A DNA stretch of 64,000 bases from Halobacteriales archaeon QS_4_69_31. GTDB lineage: Archaea; Halobacteriota; Halobacteria; Halobacteriales; Haloarculaceae. The DNA lies in the NCBI GenBank assembly GCA_003021655.1, contig PXRP01000037.1, positions 112,707-176,706 on the forward strand. The letters are read 5' to 3'. Numbering within the stretch: the first letter of the stretch is position 1; each line of letters begins with the position of its first letter. The notes under the pieces are model-generated. The model was not told the origin of the DNA, ran no database searches, and was given only the letters and a program-made list of their open reading frames with translations. Positions 43,125 through 52,396 of this stretch are shown piece after piece. A program made the position numbers and the translations under genes.

Positions 43125-44825
43125 TCACAGCCGCTTGCTGACGTAGGGGCCGTCCTGGCGGTAGCCGAGTTTGTCGCGGTAGTACCGGCGGACGCCGATG
43201 CCCGAGAGGATAGCCAGCCTCTCGTAGCCGGCGTCGGCCGCGAGTTCCTCCGCGCGCCGGACCAGCCGCCGGCCGTATCCCCGGTGCTGGTGCTGGTCGA
43301 CGCCGCCGGCCTCGCCGTTCCCCTCGTCGGCCGCGCGGCCGACGCCGACCTCGCTGCCGTAGACGTGCAGTTCCCGGACGACGGCGGCGTCGACCAGTTC
43401 GCGGCGCACGGGGTCGTTGGGGAACCGCAGCCGGCAGAAGCCCACCAGCAGGTCCCGGTCGCGGTCCTCGAAACTGACGAAGTGTTCGGTGCCCCCGGCG
43501 ACCTCGTAGGTCGTCGTACCGAGGGTCACCTCGCGGGGCTGGTCGTCGTTGTGCCCGACCTCCCGACAGCGGATGCAGTCGCAGGTCCAGCCGTATTCGT
43601 CCATGCGCTGGCGGGCGAGTTGCCGGAGGTTGGATTTCCAGACGCCGCCCTCGATGAAGTCGGCGGGGATGTCACGCTGGACGCGCTGGAGGCGCGTGTA
43701 CTCCGGGATCAGCGACTTGACTTCGGCGACGAGTTCGGCCGCCTCGTCGTTGTCGAGCGGGTCGAACTCGCCGCGGTGCCACCAGTCGTAGGTCGCGGTC
43801 CCCTCGACGACGAGCGTCGGGTAGACCTTCAGGTAGTCCGGCCGCCACTCCGCGCGCTCGAATACCCGCCGGAAGTCCTCCAGACACATCTCCGTCGACA
43901 TCCCGGGCTGGCCGGGCATCATGTGAAAACCCACCTTGAAGCCCGCGTCCCGGAGCCTGCGGTTGGCCGCGACGGACGCGTCGACGCCGTGTCCGCGGTG
44001 CATCTCGCGGTTGATCCGCTCGAACGTGGTCTGGACGCCCACCTCCACCTTGGTCCCGCCCAGGCGGAGCATCCGGTCTATCTGCTCGGGGTCACACCAG
44101 TCGGGCTTGGTCTCGAACGTGGTGGCGACGTTGCGCACGTCGGCGGTCTCGTTGTCGGCGATCACGTCCTCGACGTACCGCCACTCGTACTCGTCGGGGT
44201 CCTGTGCGAAGCTCTCGCCCTCGGCGGGGTCGGGCTCGCCGGTCGGGTCGTACTCGTTCATCGCCTGGAGCGCGCGCTTGACGAACCACTCCTGGTAGTC
44301 GTGGCTCCGGGCGGTCATCGTCCCGCCCATCAGGATGAGTTCGACCTTGTCGACGGGGTGGCCGATCTGGCGGAGCTGTTCGAGCCGCAGGCGCACCTGC
44401 CCGTAGGGGTCGTAGTCGTTCTGGACGCCGCGGGCCGCGGCGGGCTCGTGTCCCGTGTAGGACTGGGCGCTGGAAAATTCCGAGTCCGGGCCGCCCGGAC
44501 AGTAGAGACACTTGCCGTGGGGACACCGGTGGGGCGAGGTCATGACCGCCACCGGCGTGACGCCCGACGCGGTGCGGACGGGCTTGCGCCGGAGGACGTC
44601 TTCGAGTTCCTCGCGCCGGTCTTCGGGCCCGAAGTCGATGAGGTCGGAGTTGCGCGGCACCTTCGGCGAGGAGTACTTCCCGCAGACCTCCTTCTTGGCG
44701 CGCTCGACGTCCTCGCGGTCGAGTTCGCCGGCGAGGATGCGGTCGACGAGTTCCTCACAGGCCCGCAGGAAAGCCTCGGGCTCGTCGGCGTCGTGTTCGC
44801 CCTCGGCGTCGGTCTCGGTGCTCAT
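43125..44825 (-). CDS. elp3: Elp3: tRNA uridine(34) acetyltransferase, radical SAM/GNAT
   Basis: A 566-residue archaeal Elp3, full length. The radical-SAM part has CPHGKCLYCPGG (about 109-120) as Fe-S ligands, followed by SYTGHEPAAARG. The SAM-domain barrel leads to a short zinc region (CDCIRCREVGHND) and a C-terminal GNAT acetyltransferase (about 470-560) ending in QHRGYGRRLVRRAEELAADAGYERLAILS. It makes the 5-carboxymethyl group on the wobble uridine of tRNAs. I chose the ATG at 44825; upstream sequence in frame is Arg-rich and overlaps the bicupin gene. Confidence 0.95.
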   Translation of the reverse strand: MSTETDAEGEHDADEPEAFLRACEELVDRILAGELDREDVERAKKEVCGKYSSPKVPRNSDLIDFGPEDRREELEDVLRRKPVRTASGVTPVAVMTSPHRCPHGKCLYCPGGPDSEFSSAQSYTGHEPAAARGVQNDYDPYGQVRLRLEQLRQIGHPVDKVELILMGGTMTARSHDYQEWFVKRALQAMNEYDPTGEPDPAEGESFAQDPDEYEWRYVEDVIADNETADVRNVATTFETKPDWCDPEQIDRMLRLGGTKVEVGVQTTFERINREMHRGHGVDASVAANRRLRDAGFKVGFHMMPGQPGMSTEMCLEDFRRVFERAEWRPDYLKVYPTLVVEGTATYDWWHRGEFDPLDNDEAAELVAEVKSLIPEYTRLQRVQRDIPADFIEGGVWKSNLRQLARQRMDEYGWTCDCIRCREVGHNDDQPREVTLGTTTYEVAGGTEHFVSFEDRDRDLLVGFCRLRFPNDPVRRELVDAAVVRELHVYGSEVGVGRAADEGNGEAGGVDQHQHRGYGRRLVRRAEELAADAGYERLAILSGIGVRRYYRDKLGYRQDGPYVSKRL

Positions 44826-44908
44826 CGCAGTTGTCAGTTCTCGTGCGCTCGGGCGAATAAGCGTGTCGCTACCGCGAGAGCGGTCGCCTTCTCCGCCGGG
44901 CCTTCCGC

Positions 44909-46108
44909 TCACCCGGTCCAGTAGTCGACCTCGGCGTCGGAATCGAGATACCGGGAGATGGTCCGGGCGTCGGAGTCCCCGCCAGGTGCCGAGCCGGCGT
45001 AGAGGCCGACCCTCCCGTCCTTGGGGTAGACCGTGATGTCCGGCTCGGTCATCGTCGAGACCATCAGGTACCGCAACGTCGACTCGCCCGCATGGACGTC
45101 GTGAAAGCCCGCCTCGCCGGCGGGCAGCGCCACGTAGTCGCCCGCCGAGAGGGCGTGGTCCTCGCGGTCCGGGCCGAGCGTGACCGTCCCCTCGCCGTCG
45201 AGGACGTACATCGCCTCCTCGTTGCCGGCGTGGTAGTGGGGGAGCCACGCCCGCTTGCCCGGGGGCAGTTCGTAGCGGCTCGCGCCGAGGTCCCGCCCGC
45301 CCGCGGGGGCGCCGAGTTGCGTCCGGCGAAAGCGGTGCCCCTCGCGGGGCGGGTCGTACTCCGTCCACTCCAGGTCCGACCCCGAGACGACCGGCGCGGC
45401 CGTCCCGCCGCCGTCCGCGGGGTCGCCGCTGCTGTCGGCCCCTGCGTGGTCGCTGCCGTCGCCTCGGGTGCCGTCGTCGCTGGCACGCCTGGTGTCGTCG
45501 GCGTCCACCCCCGACGCATCCGTCGTGCCGGTATCGTCGGCGTCCACCCCCGACGCATCCGTTGTGCCGGTATCGTCGGCGTCCACCCCCGACGCCTCCG
45601 CCTCGGTGGTGTCGTCCCAGTAGTCGACCTCGGCGTCCAGGTCGAGCGTCCGCGAGAGGGACCGGCCCTCGTACTCGCCGGGCGGATCGCCGGCGAACAG
45701 CGACACCTTCCGGCCGTCGGGCAGGACCGCGATGTCGGGGTCGGTCATCGTCGAGACGACGAGAAAGCGGGCCGTCCCCTCGCCCGCCGCTTCGAGTTCG
45801 TGGGCGTGGGCGGGCCCGGTCGGGAGCGCGACGTAGTCGCCGGCCGAGAGGCGGTGTTCCGTCCGGTCGGTTTCGCCGTGGAACAGGCGCAGTTCGCCCG
45901 CGAGGACGTAGACCGCCTCCTCGTTGCCGGCGTGGTAGTGGGCCGGCCACGTCCGCTTGCCGGGGGCGAGTTCGTAGCGGCTCGCGCCCAGGTCCCGGCC
46001 GCCCGCGGCGTGACCGAGGCGGCGCTGGAGGAAGGTCCGCTGGCCGTGCTCGTGGGTCTCGGGGTCGACGGCGTCGGCCGAGACCACCTGCTGGTGGGGG
46101 TCGCTCAT
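44909..46108 (-). CDS. Bicupin-domain protein with repetitive acidic linker
   Basis: A 399-residue protein made of two very similar cupin domains. Each has LGA(P/A)AGGRDLGASRYEL(A/P)PGKR, HYHAGNEEA(V/M)YVL (two metal His and the Glu) and LSAGDYVALP. Each ends with VSTMT(D/E)PDI(A/T)V and a LD(L/S)DAEVDYW tail. Between them (about 172-225) a linker repeats GVDADDTGTTDAS two and a half times and then runs into Gly/Asp-rich sequence. The domains look like an internal duplication. It is probably a metal-binding sugar- or small-molecule-processing protein; the substrate is unknown. Confidence 0.82.
   Translation of the reverse strand: MSDPHQQVVSADAVDPETHEHGQRTFLQRRLGHAAGGRDLGASRYELAPGKRTWPAHYHAGNEEAVYVLAGELRLFHGETDRTEHRLSAGDYVALPTGPAHAHELEAAGEGTARFLVVSTMTDPDIAVLPDGRKVSLFAGDPPGEYEGRSLSRTLDLDAEVDYWDDTTEAEASGVDADDTGTTDASGVDADDTGTTDASGVDADDTRRASDDGTRGDGSDHAGADSSGDPADGGGTAAPVVSGSDLEWTEYDPPREGHRFRRTQLGAPAGGRDLGASRYELPPGKRAWLPHYHAGNEEAMYVLDGEGTVTLGPDREDHALSAGDYVALPAGEAGFHDVHAGESTLRYLMVSTMTEPDITVYPKDGRVGLYAGSAPGGDSDARTISRYLDSDAEVDYWTG
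45497..45600. repeat. 39-bp tandem repeat inside the bicupin linker
   Basis: Units 45497-45535 and 45536-45574, nearly identical, and a partial third to about 45600. Each encodes 13 residues of the linker. The length is a multiple of three, so copy number can change without a frameshift. Confidence 0.85.
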
Positions 46109-46148
46109 GTGTCGGCCGACGGCCGGCCGGGAGAAAAGTCCTGTCCGC

Positions 46149-48215
46149 TCAGGCCACTTCGTCGGCGACGATGTCGACGACGGTGTCGAGCACCGCCGAG
46201 CGTTCGCCGGCGACGTATTCGAGTTTACCGTCGCGGGCGCTGCGGGCGGTGACGCCGGCGTTGGGCACCCAGTCGCGGGCGCGGTCTGCCACGTCGCGGA
46301 CGTCGACGGGTGTGTCGCTGCGGATGTGGAGTTCGTCGTCGGCGACGCCGATGACGGCGTCGACCGAGTCGCGGTGGCGGCGGTGGAGTTCGTCCAGCAG
46401 GAGCGCGGTCGGCGGGAACTCGTAGCGGTGGGTGAACGCGTCGGTATCGAGCACCGCGATGGTCGTGTCGTCGAGCGTCTGGTGGTCGAGGTTGGCCTCG
46501 GCGGTCTCGACCTCGGCGGCGAGTTTCGTCCGGAACTGCTCGCTGACGTGGCCGGCGAGGCCGCCGGGACCGTCGCCGTCTCCGAACAGCAGGTCCGTGA
46601 TGAGTTCGCGCTTGTCCTCGTAGGACTGGTAGAAGGCTTCGAGCGCGACGGCTTCACGGACCTCGCGCGTCACGTCGGCGTCGTAGCCGGCCGCGGCGGC
46701 CGCCTCGACGTAGCCCTCGGGGGCGTCCTCCCAGAAACTGACCGCCGGGAGGTGGCTCAGGTCCGCGCGGACGTCCCCGCTGACGCCGGCGGCGACGGCC
46801 GCCGACAGCGAGGTCGCCGTCGTCTCGCTGGCGGCCGGGCCGTCGGGCGCGACCACCGCGTCGACGGCCGTGGCCACCTCGGGGTCGACCTCGACGTCGT
46901 CGACGAGGACGCGCCCGGCGCCGTAGAGGTCGAGCAACTCGAAGCCGTCGAGCGACTCGCGGGTCCCGCCGACGGCGACGAACACGAACAGGGGGAACTT
47001 CTCCCCGTGGCGCTCGCGGGCGTCGAGCATCTCCGTTACGTCCTTGGTCGCGTCGTCCATGTCGTAGACGCTCTCTTCGAGGGGCCGGCGGTCGAAGTAG
47101 TGGTAGACCGCGTCGCGCTGGTCGTGTTGGTCACGGACCAGCGGGAGCGTCGCGCGCTCGAGCGCGACCCCGGCCGTGTAGCCGTCGGCCGTGGCCGCGT
47201 GCCGGACGACGACCGGACGCTCCTCGAGGACCGCCCGGCGGACGGCCGTCGCCGCCGCCCTGACCGCCTCGGAGAGGTCCGCGACGACGGTGTCCTCGAC
47301 GAGCGGGTCGACGGCCCCGGGGTCGGCCTCGGCTTCGAGCGCGTCGGCCAGTCGCCGCTGGACCGCCTCGCGCTCCTCGCCCGCCAGGAGGACGAGCGCC
47401 TCGGTCTCGACCTGGAGGTCGCCGCGTCGCTCGCGCACCTCACCGTCGAGTCGCACCACGTCGTCGGCCCCGGTCTCGGGGTAAGCCCTGACCCCGGCCT
47501 CCTCGAAGGCCGCGCAGTCGACGGCGCCCGTCTCGTCGCGGACCTCGAACACCGTCGGCCCGCTTGTCTGGTGGGCGCTCTCGACGACGCCCTCGATGCG
47601 GACCGTCTCGCCGACGCGGTCGCCCAGCGTCTCGATGTCGACCAGCGTCGGCTCCTCGACCTCGACGACGCCGCCGCTCGTCCCCGAGGCCGCGGCGGCC
47701 GACCCGCTGTCGGCGCCCGCGACGGCCTCGGCGGCCGGCGGGTCCTCGGCTCCGCCGCCAGCCTCCGCGCCCGGGTCCGCCTCAGTCGCGTGCCCGTTTC
47801 CCTCGTCGTGGCCCCCGTCGTCGGTGTCCTCGTCGGCGACGAACGGTGCGCCCTCCGAGGGGTCGTCGACGAGCGTGCCCCGGAACTCGCCTTCGGACTG
47901 GCGGATCGACCACGCGAGGTCGACGTTGCCGTTGTCCCGGACCTGCTGGACCTGGACGAAGACGGTGTCGCCGGGGTCCCAGTCGAGGCTCTCGAGGCGC
48001 TGGTCTAGTTCGCTCCGGTGGAGGAGGCCGGTGACGCTGTCGCCGATGTCGACGAACACGCCGAACTCGGCGTAGCCGTCGACCGTCCCGCGGTAGTACC
48101 GGTCGACCGTCAACTGGTTGGGATGGTTGCCGCGGAATTCGAAGACGACGTCCTCCTCGTGGAGGTCACAGATGCGACCGTCAACAGACGTGCCGCAGAT
48201 GATGCACGAACCCAT
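46149..48215 (-). CDS. S1/OB-fold DHH (RecJ-like) protein with degenerate active site
   Basis: A 688-residue protein. It starts with CIICGTSVDGRICDLH, a zinc-knuckle-like motif. An S1 RNA-binding domain follows (about 38-112, GTVDGYAEFGVFVDIGDSV). Next come an Ala/Gly/Glu-rich linker (about 125-190), an OB-fold (about 195-275), and a DHH-family phosphoesterase-like region to the C-terminus. The expected HxDxDG and DHH metal motifs read RHAATADGYTAG and VLVDDVEVD, so nuclease or phosphatase activity is doubtful. Related archaeal RecJ-like proteins join the replication helicase; a nucleic-acid-binding role is more likely here. Confidence 0.8.
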   Translation of the reverse strand: MGSCIICGTSVDGRICDLHEEDVVFEFRGNHPNQLTVDRYYRGTVDGYAEFGVFVDIGDSVTGLLHRSELDQRLESLDWDPGDTVFVQVQQVRDNGNVDLAWSIRQSEGEFRGTLVDDPSEGAPFVADEDTDDGGHDEGNGHATEADPGAEAGGGAEDPPAAEAVAGADSGSAAAASGTSGGVVEVEEPTLVDIETLGDRVGETVRIEGVVESAHQTSGPTVFEVRDETGAVDCAAFEEAGVRAYPETGADDVVRLDGEVRERRGDLQVETEALVLLAGEEREAVQRRLADALEAEADPGAVDPLVEDTVVADLSEAVRAAATAVRRAVLEERPVVVRHAATADGYTAGVALERATLPLVRDQHDQRDAVYHYFDRRPLEESVYDMDDATKDVTEMLDARERHGEKFPLFVFVAVGGTRESLDGFELLDLYGAGRVLVDDVEVDPEVATAVDAVVAPDGPAASETTATSLSAAVAAGVSGDVRADLSHLPAVSFWEDAPEGYVEAAAAAGYDADVTREVREAVALEAFYQSYEDKRELITDLLFGDGDGPGGLAGHVSEQFRTKLAAEVETAEANLDHQTLDDTTIAVLDTDAFTHRYEFPPTALLLDELHRRHRDSVDAVIGVADDELHIRSDTPVDVRDVADRARDWVPNAGVTARSARDGKLEYVAGERSAVLDTVVDIVADEVA

Positions 48216-48319
48216 TGAGGGGAGAAAACGGCCCGTCCCTAAAACGGTTGTCGAATCGGTCGCGCCGCGAGCGGTGCGGTCCAGCCACCACGGCCGCCGG
48301 CGGGGACGTCCCGCGTGGC

Positions 48320-48583
48320 CTACTCGAAGATACCGCTCTCGCCTTCGAGGGTCTCGATACCGCGGGCGACCTCGCGGGCGTGCTCCGGGAACAGCGCCAC
48401 CTCCACCTCGTTGCCGTCCTCGTCCTCGAAGGCGAGTTTGACGCGCTTGTCGCCGAACTCGCGGACCTCGACGCCCTCGACGTCATAGAGTTTCGCCGTC
48501 GCCGTCTTGTTCGACGGTCCGACGTGTTTCAGCGCGCCCTCCGTGAGTTCGAACATGAACCGCTCGAAGTCGAGCGTGAGCAT
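48320..48583 (-). CDS. conserved small acidic protein, function unknown
   Basis: An 87-residue soluble protein starting MLTLDFERFMFELTEGALKHVGPSN, then a beta-rich core (ATAKLYDVEGVEVREFG, VKLAFEDEDGNEVEVALFPEH) and a final helix. The regular alternating charge and typical codon use support a real gene. Family unknown to me. It is cotranscribed or adjacent to the Yip1 gene upstream (36 bp). Confidence 0.65.
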   Translation of the reverse strand: MLTLDFERFMFELTEGALKHVGPSNKTATAKLYDVEGVEVREFGDKRVKLAFEDEDGNEVEVALFPEHAREVARGIETLEGESGIFE

Positions 48584-48619
48584 ACCGGGGCTGTGTCGCG
48601 TCGGCACTTCAACGCGACG

Positions 48620-49237
48620 CTACGCGAGGGCCGCGAGGTCCGCCCACGTCACGCCGGTTACGGTCGACACCGCGGCGAACCCGCGGAAACCGTAGCCGAA
48701 GACGAGCGCCGCCGGCACCGCACCGAGGGCCGCCGCTCTCGGGAGCGAGACGCCGTGGACTTCGCTGAGCCCGACCACCAGCAGAACGGCCCCGTAGGCG
48801 GTCGCGAGGGCGGTGAGTTTCGGGGACGGCAGACCGACGAAGACACACGGCGCGCTCGCGTAGGCCAGCACCTGGACCGTCTCGCTGACGCCCGCTCGCT
48901 GGGGGGCAAACGGTATCAGGATGAGCGTCTGGAGCGCGGCCGTCAGGTGCAGCGCCGCCGGCGCGACGAGGACGGTGGCGACGGCGAGCCAGAAGCCCAC
49001 CGACAGCGTGGGCTGGCCGCCCAGCACCGGGTAGGCCGCCGTCCCAGCGAGCACTCTGGAGAGTTCCTCGAGGAAGACGACCACGCCCGCGAAGACCAGC
49101 CCCGGCGCCTGGTCGGCCGGCGCGACCGCCGACCGGAAGAGCCGCCGCGGGCGGACCAGCACCTCCGCCCACGCGCGAGCCAGCGCCGCCGGTCCCCGGT
49201 CCCGTCCGCCGGTCGGGTTCTCGACCCACTGTGTCAC
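48620..49237 (-). CDS. Yip1-family integral membrane protein
   Basis: A 205-residue protein starting TQWVENPTGGRDRGPAALARAWAEVLVRPRRLFR, the standard start of haloarchaeal Yip1-domain proteins. Five hydrophobic helices follow, the first around 45-65. A short Pro-containing loop (LSEVHGVSLPRA) precedes the last helix pair. The function is unknown. The GTG at 49237 is chosen because it gives this canonical start; an upstream in-frame TTG (49264) would add nine residues. Confidence 0.8.
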   Translation of the reverse strand: MTQWVENPTGGRDRGPAALARAWAEVLVRPRRLFRSAVAPADQAPGLVFAGVVVFLEELSRVLAGTAAYPVLGGQPTLSVGFWLAVATVLVAPAALHLTAALQTLILIPFAPQRAGVSETVQVLAYASAPCVFVGLPSPKLTALATAYGAVLLVVGLSEVHGVSLPRAAALGAVPAALVFGYGFRGFAAVSTVTGVTWADLAALA

Positions 49238-49338
49238 GGCCGACCGTTGGGACGACGCCGACAAGGCCGTTGCGGGTTCCTCTCGACATCGTTCGGCCGC
49301 GAACGGGACGCACCCCGCGCGAGCGACCGCGCCGGCCC

Positions 49339-49872
49339 TCAGGCGTCCGGCCCCTCGTCGCCCGACAGGGTTGCCGACTCGTCGCCCTCGGCGGCCTGGT
49401 AGTTCACCGTGACCTCGTAGTCCGACTCGACGCCCACGTAGACGAAGTCACCGGCGGTGACCGCGCTCCCCTCGCTGGAGGCGGCCGCCGCGGGCCAGCT
49501 CCCCGACGAGTGGGCGTACCGCGCTCCCCCGGGGTTGAAATCCCCCGATTCCCACTCGCTGGGGCCGGTGCCGTAGTCGGACTCGGCAACGAACCCTTCG
49601 CCGCGGACGTACAGTTGCTCGTGGTCGATGACGTCGCCGCCGTCGTGAGTCACCTTCAGGAACCCAGCCGGGTCCGACGTCGCTCCGGAATCGTCGGTCC
49701 GCTCGAAGTCGAAGGTGAAATTCGCGCTCGGCGTGTCATCGACTCGCTGTTCGACTCCGGGGACGAACGTACCGACGACGGCCACCAGGATCACCGTGAT
49801 CGAGACGAGCAGGATGATCCCGACGACCGGCGATACCGCGTCGTCGTCCGTAACGAGACGTGTGACCTGCAT
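49339..49872 (-). CDS. Type IV pilin (archaeal, DUF1628 signal), pilin 1
   Basis: A 177-residue pilin. The class III signal has a polar start and the [23 protein letters not shown] helix; cleavage by the prepilin peptidase is expected before VSPVV. The mature part has NFTFDFERTDDSG, LKVTHDGGDVIDHEQLYVRG, and a C-terminus ...SATLSGDEGPDA shared with pilins 2 and 3. The promoter has a palindrome 36 bp from its TATA-like element. It is the most divergent of the three pilins. Confidence 0.88.
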   Translation of the reverse strand: MQVTRLVTDDDAVSPVVGIILLVSITVILVAVVGTFVPGVEQRVDDTPSANFTFDFERTDDSGATSDPAGFLKVTHDGGDVIDHEQLYVRGEGFVAESDYGTGPSEWESGDFNPGGARYAHSSGSWPAAAASSEGSAVTAGDFVYVGVESDYEVTVNYQAAEGDESATLSGDEGPDA

Positions 49873-49962
49873 ATGTACCCTTACACCCCCCCGGAGACGC
49901 CACCGCAGTCCCACCACAGGGTCGCATGCATCCGGGGATGCACCGAATAGCCGCCCCGTCTC

Positions 49963-50017
49963 TACTTAACGCTGACCATTGTTTGCCACGGTCCTCTGGT
50001 TCAAATCGGACTTGAAC
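49963..50017 (-). promoter_or_regulatory. Promoter of pilin 1: TATA-like element and conserved palindrome
   Basis: TACTTAAC (49963-49970) and the inverted repeat GTTCAA-N7-TTGAAC (49999-50017), start to start 36 bp. A second weaker half pair CTCAA-N7-TTGCA lies at 50021-50037. The start codon is at 49872, so a leader of about 65 nt is expected. Confidence 0.75.
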
Positions 50018-50173
50018 GCCCTCAATCGGCACTTGCACGGAGGAAAGCCCAGTGTCCCGAAGTTGTCATTTTCTCGACACAGAACCGTACGGCGCCGGAG
50101 ACACGCCAGTATCGGGTCGTGTCGATAAGTCCCCGGTCAGGGGAGAGGGGAAAATCAGGGAACGGATGCCCGC

Positions 50174-50710
50174 TTAGGCGTCCGGACCTTCGTCGTCCGA
50201 CAGGGTGGCCGAGGACTGGCCCTCCTGAGCCTCGTAGTTGATCGTGATCTCGTAGTCGCTCTTCACGCCGACGTAGACGTAGTCACCGGAGACGACCTGG
50301 CTATCTTGACCGCTTGCCTGAGCGGACGGCCAGCTACCCGCACTCCCGATCGACTTGTCGCTCGAACCCGGGTTGGGATAGTCGCCACGGTCCGGATCCG
50401 GGGATCCAGCTGTTGTGTCCCAACTACTCTGGAACCCGCTACCACGGACGTACAGCTCCTCAGTGGCAATCGAGTCACCACCGTCATGCGTAACCTTCAC
50501 GAACCCGTAGGCGGTTCCACTGTATTCGTCAGTCTGCTCGAAGTCGAACGTGAAGCTTGTGGTCGGCGTCTGTTCTGTCGCGCTGTTCCCCAGTCCGAGG
50601 ACGAACGACGCGATGACCGCCGCCAGGATGACCGTGATCGCGACCATCAGGATGACCCCGATGACCGGCGACACCGCGTCGTCGTCCGTGAACAGTTCTT
50701 TGAGGTCCAT
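50174..50710 (-). CDS. Type IV pilin, pilin 2
   Basis: A 178-residue pilin with [18 protein letters not shown] followed by a 25-residue helix ([20 protein letters not shown]). The mature part has TSFTFDFEQTDEYSG, GFVKVTHDGGDSIATEELYVRG and ends SSATLSDDEGPDA. It resembles pilin 1 more in the mature domain and pilin 3 more in the signal. Cell-surface filaments for adhesion or motility are the family role. Confidence 0.9.
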   Translation of the reverse strand: MDLKELFTDDDAVSPVIGVILMVAITVILAAVIASFVLGLGNSATEQTPTTSFTFDFEQTDEYSGTAYGFVKVTHDGGDSIATEELYVRGSGFQSSWDTTAGSPDPDRGDYPNPGSSDKSIGSAGSWPSAQASGQDSQVVSGDYVYVGVKSDYEITINYEAQEGQSSATLSDDEGPDA

Positions 50711-51074
50711 GTATGTCTCACCTGCACCCCGACGCCTGCCCACTACGCCAGCGCGCGGGCCCGGGGATGCTACCCAGAGTTCTATCCGGTTTCCTACTTA
50801 AGAGTGCCCACAGTTTGCCGGTTGGTCCCCCGTTCAAAGCCGCCTTGAACCGTCTCAAGACGCCCCTGCGGAACGGAGAATTTCACGCAAGTCGGCGAGG
50901 ATTCAACGGAAACTACTACGCACGTACGTTCTAGACGGACTACCCGTTTCTCGTGACTATCGCTCTGTTCGTCGTGACTATCGGCCAGTGAACTGGCCTC
51001 CGTGAGGAGAAAGACTGCGCGCTTCCGCGGTCGATAACTCAGATATCACCGGCGATAACGGGTGGTCGGGACGG
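50711..51074. other. intergenic region between pilin 2 and the DUF7344 gene
   Basis: 364 bp holding the pilin 2 promoter (50795-50850), a short direct repeat TCGTGACTATCG twice near 50952 and 50972, and nothing else recognisable. Confidence 0.55.
50795..50850 (-). promoter_or_regulatory. Promoter of pilin 2: TATA-like element and conserved palindrome
   Basis: TACTTAAG (50795-50802) and GTTCAA-N7-TTGAAC (50832-50850), start to start 37 bp. A second weaker half-site CTCAA at 50854-50858 is 21 bp from the first, as in pilin 1. The start codon is at 50710. Confidence 0.75.
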
Positions 51075-51653
51075 TCACCGCTGGAACTGGTCGGGGTGGA
51101 ACTCCTCGTCGTCGAGTTCCATATCCGCACCGCTGTAGGTGTGGTGGGCGGCCGAGAGCGTGAACACGACCGCGAAGACGGTCGCCCACTCCAGGGGCGA
51201 CAGGACCGTCAGAGGGTAGAGGTTCGTCCACAGCGCCGCGACGACCGCACAGCTGAACGCACCGAGCGAGAGGTAAAACTCCCGCCAGGGGAACTCCGAC
51301 CCGGGGACGATCTCCAGGTAGACGGACAGGTCATCGGTGTGAGTGGTCGGCCTGATGAGGTTCTCGTCGGGGTCGTATTCGACGATGCCCGCCTCCTGCA
51401 TCTTCTGGAGGTGGGTCTGCTGGAGGGTGGTGTAGACCCGCTTTTTCTGGTCGGTCGAGACCTCCTCGACGGGCGTGCGGTACTCCCAGGCCGCGACCTG
51501 CGTCGCGAGGTCGCTGAGCGACACCGGCCCGTCGAACCGCTTGAGATACTGGAGGACGTACCGCCGGCGCTGGTTCTGGAGGACGTCGAAGATCTCGCCC
51601 TTCGAGAGTGATTGCTCGCCCGCGGCCGTGATTCGTGACGACTGGTTGCTCAT
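51075..51653 (-). CDS. DUF7344 winged-helix membrane protein
   Basis: A 192-residue protein. The winged-helix DUF7344 domain (about 17-110) starts LSKGEIFDVLQNQRRRYVLQYL and includes VSLSDLATQVAAWE, RVYTTLQQTHLQKMQEAGIVEYD. Two transmembrane helices follow (about 125-147 and 150-172), then an acidic tail. Such proteins are frequent in haloarchaea and probably act as membrane-linked regulators. Located among three pilin genes, it is a candidate pilin regulator. Its own upstream region lacks the pilin palindrome. Confidence 0.82.
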   Translation of the reverse strand: MSNQSSRITAAGEQSLSKGEIFDVLQNQRRRYVLQYLKRFDGPVSLSDLATQVAAWEYRTPVEEVSTDQKKRVYTTLQQTHLQKMQEAGIVEYDPDENLIRPTTHTDDLSVYLEIVPGSEFPWREFYLSLGAFSCAVVAALWTNLYPLTVLSPLEWATVFAVVFTLSAAHHTYSGADMELDDEEFHPDQFQR

Positions 51654-51790
51654 CCGTGGAACCCCTCTCGCGTCGGACCGTCCGATCCGTCCACGCCTGG
51701 ATACTGTTGAGTTGGACCGTCCCTCGTCATCAGCGTTTCGACCGCGTCAGACGGGTCGTACGCGCGCGTCAGATATGGGACGCCGGCCGC

Positions 51791-52297
51791 TCAGGCTTCC
51801 GGTCCCTCCCAGCTGCTCAGCGTCGCCGAGTTGTCGCCGGTGCTGCGCTCCCAGACGATGTCGATCTCGCCGTCCGACCCGATCTGGTGGACCTTGATCT
51901 CGTTCCCGGCCGTGACGTCGTCGCTCGCGCTGATGGTGCTGAACGACGCGCCGGACTCCGTGTCGTAGTTGTCCCAGCTCTCGCCGAGCTCCGTGTATAT
52001 CACGCCTGACGAACTCCTGGAGGAGTCGGTCCCGGCGTCACCACGCACGTAGAGGTTCTTGGCCTTGATAGTGTCACCGCCGTCGTGGGTGACGTTCAGC
52101 GTGTCCTCGGTTCCTCCCTCGCCGTCCCAGTCGAAGCTAAAGGACGCCTGCGGTGCCGTGTTCGACACCTGGTCGCCCAGGCCGAGCACGAACGTGGCGA
52201 TGACTGCCGCCAGGATGACCGTGATCGCGACCATCAGGATGACCCCGATGACCGGTGATACTGCGTCGTCGTCGGTCAGTAGTTCTTTGAGTTTCAT
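51791..52297 (-). CDS. Type IV pilin, pilin 3
   Basis: A 168-residue pilin: [18 protein letters not shown], then the same 25-residue helix as pilin 2 with one change. The mature part has [36 protein letters not shown] and ends [13 protein letters not shown]. It is the shortest of the three. It is divergent from the mrpA gene. Confidence 0.9.
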   Translation of the reverse strand: MKLKELLTDDDAVSPVIGVILMVAITVILAAVIATFVLGLGDQVSNTAPQASFSFDWDGEGGTEDTLNVTHDGGDTIKAKNLYVRGDAGTDSSRSSSGVIYTELGESWDNYDTESGASFSTISASDDVTAGNEIKVHQIGSDGEIDIVWERSTGDNSATLSSWEGPEA

Positions 52298-52396
52298 GGT
52301 TGGTCTCTGCACACGCACGGCCCGCGGCCGGGAGGTCACGCCTCCCCGACCGCGCGACGCCATCGTGCGTGGTTGTTACACCAAAACTGGTACCCG

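Noticed and set aside
45950..46657. Upstream in-frame extension of the bicupin gene to 46657, and of elp3 to 45950.
   Set aside because: The extensions overlap genes on the same strand in other frames and have Ser/Arg/Thr-rich shadow composition; the chosen ATGs give canonical N-termini.
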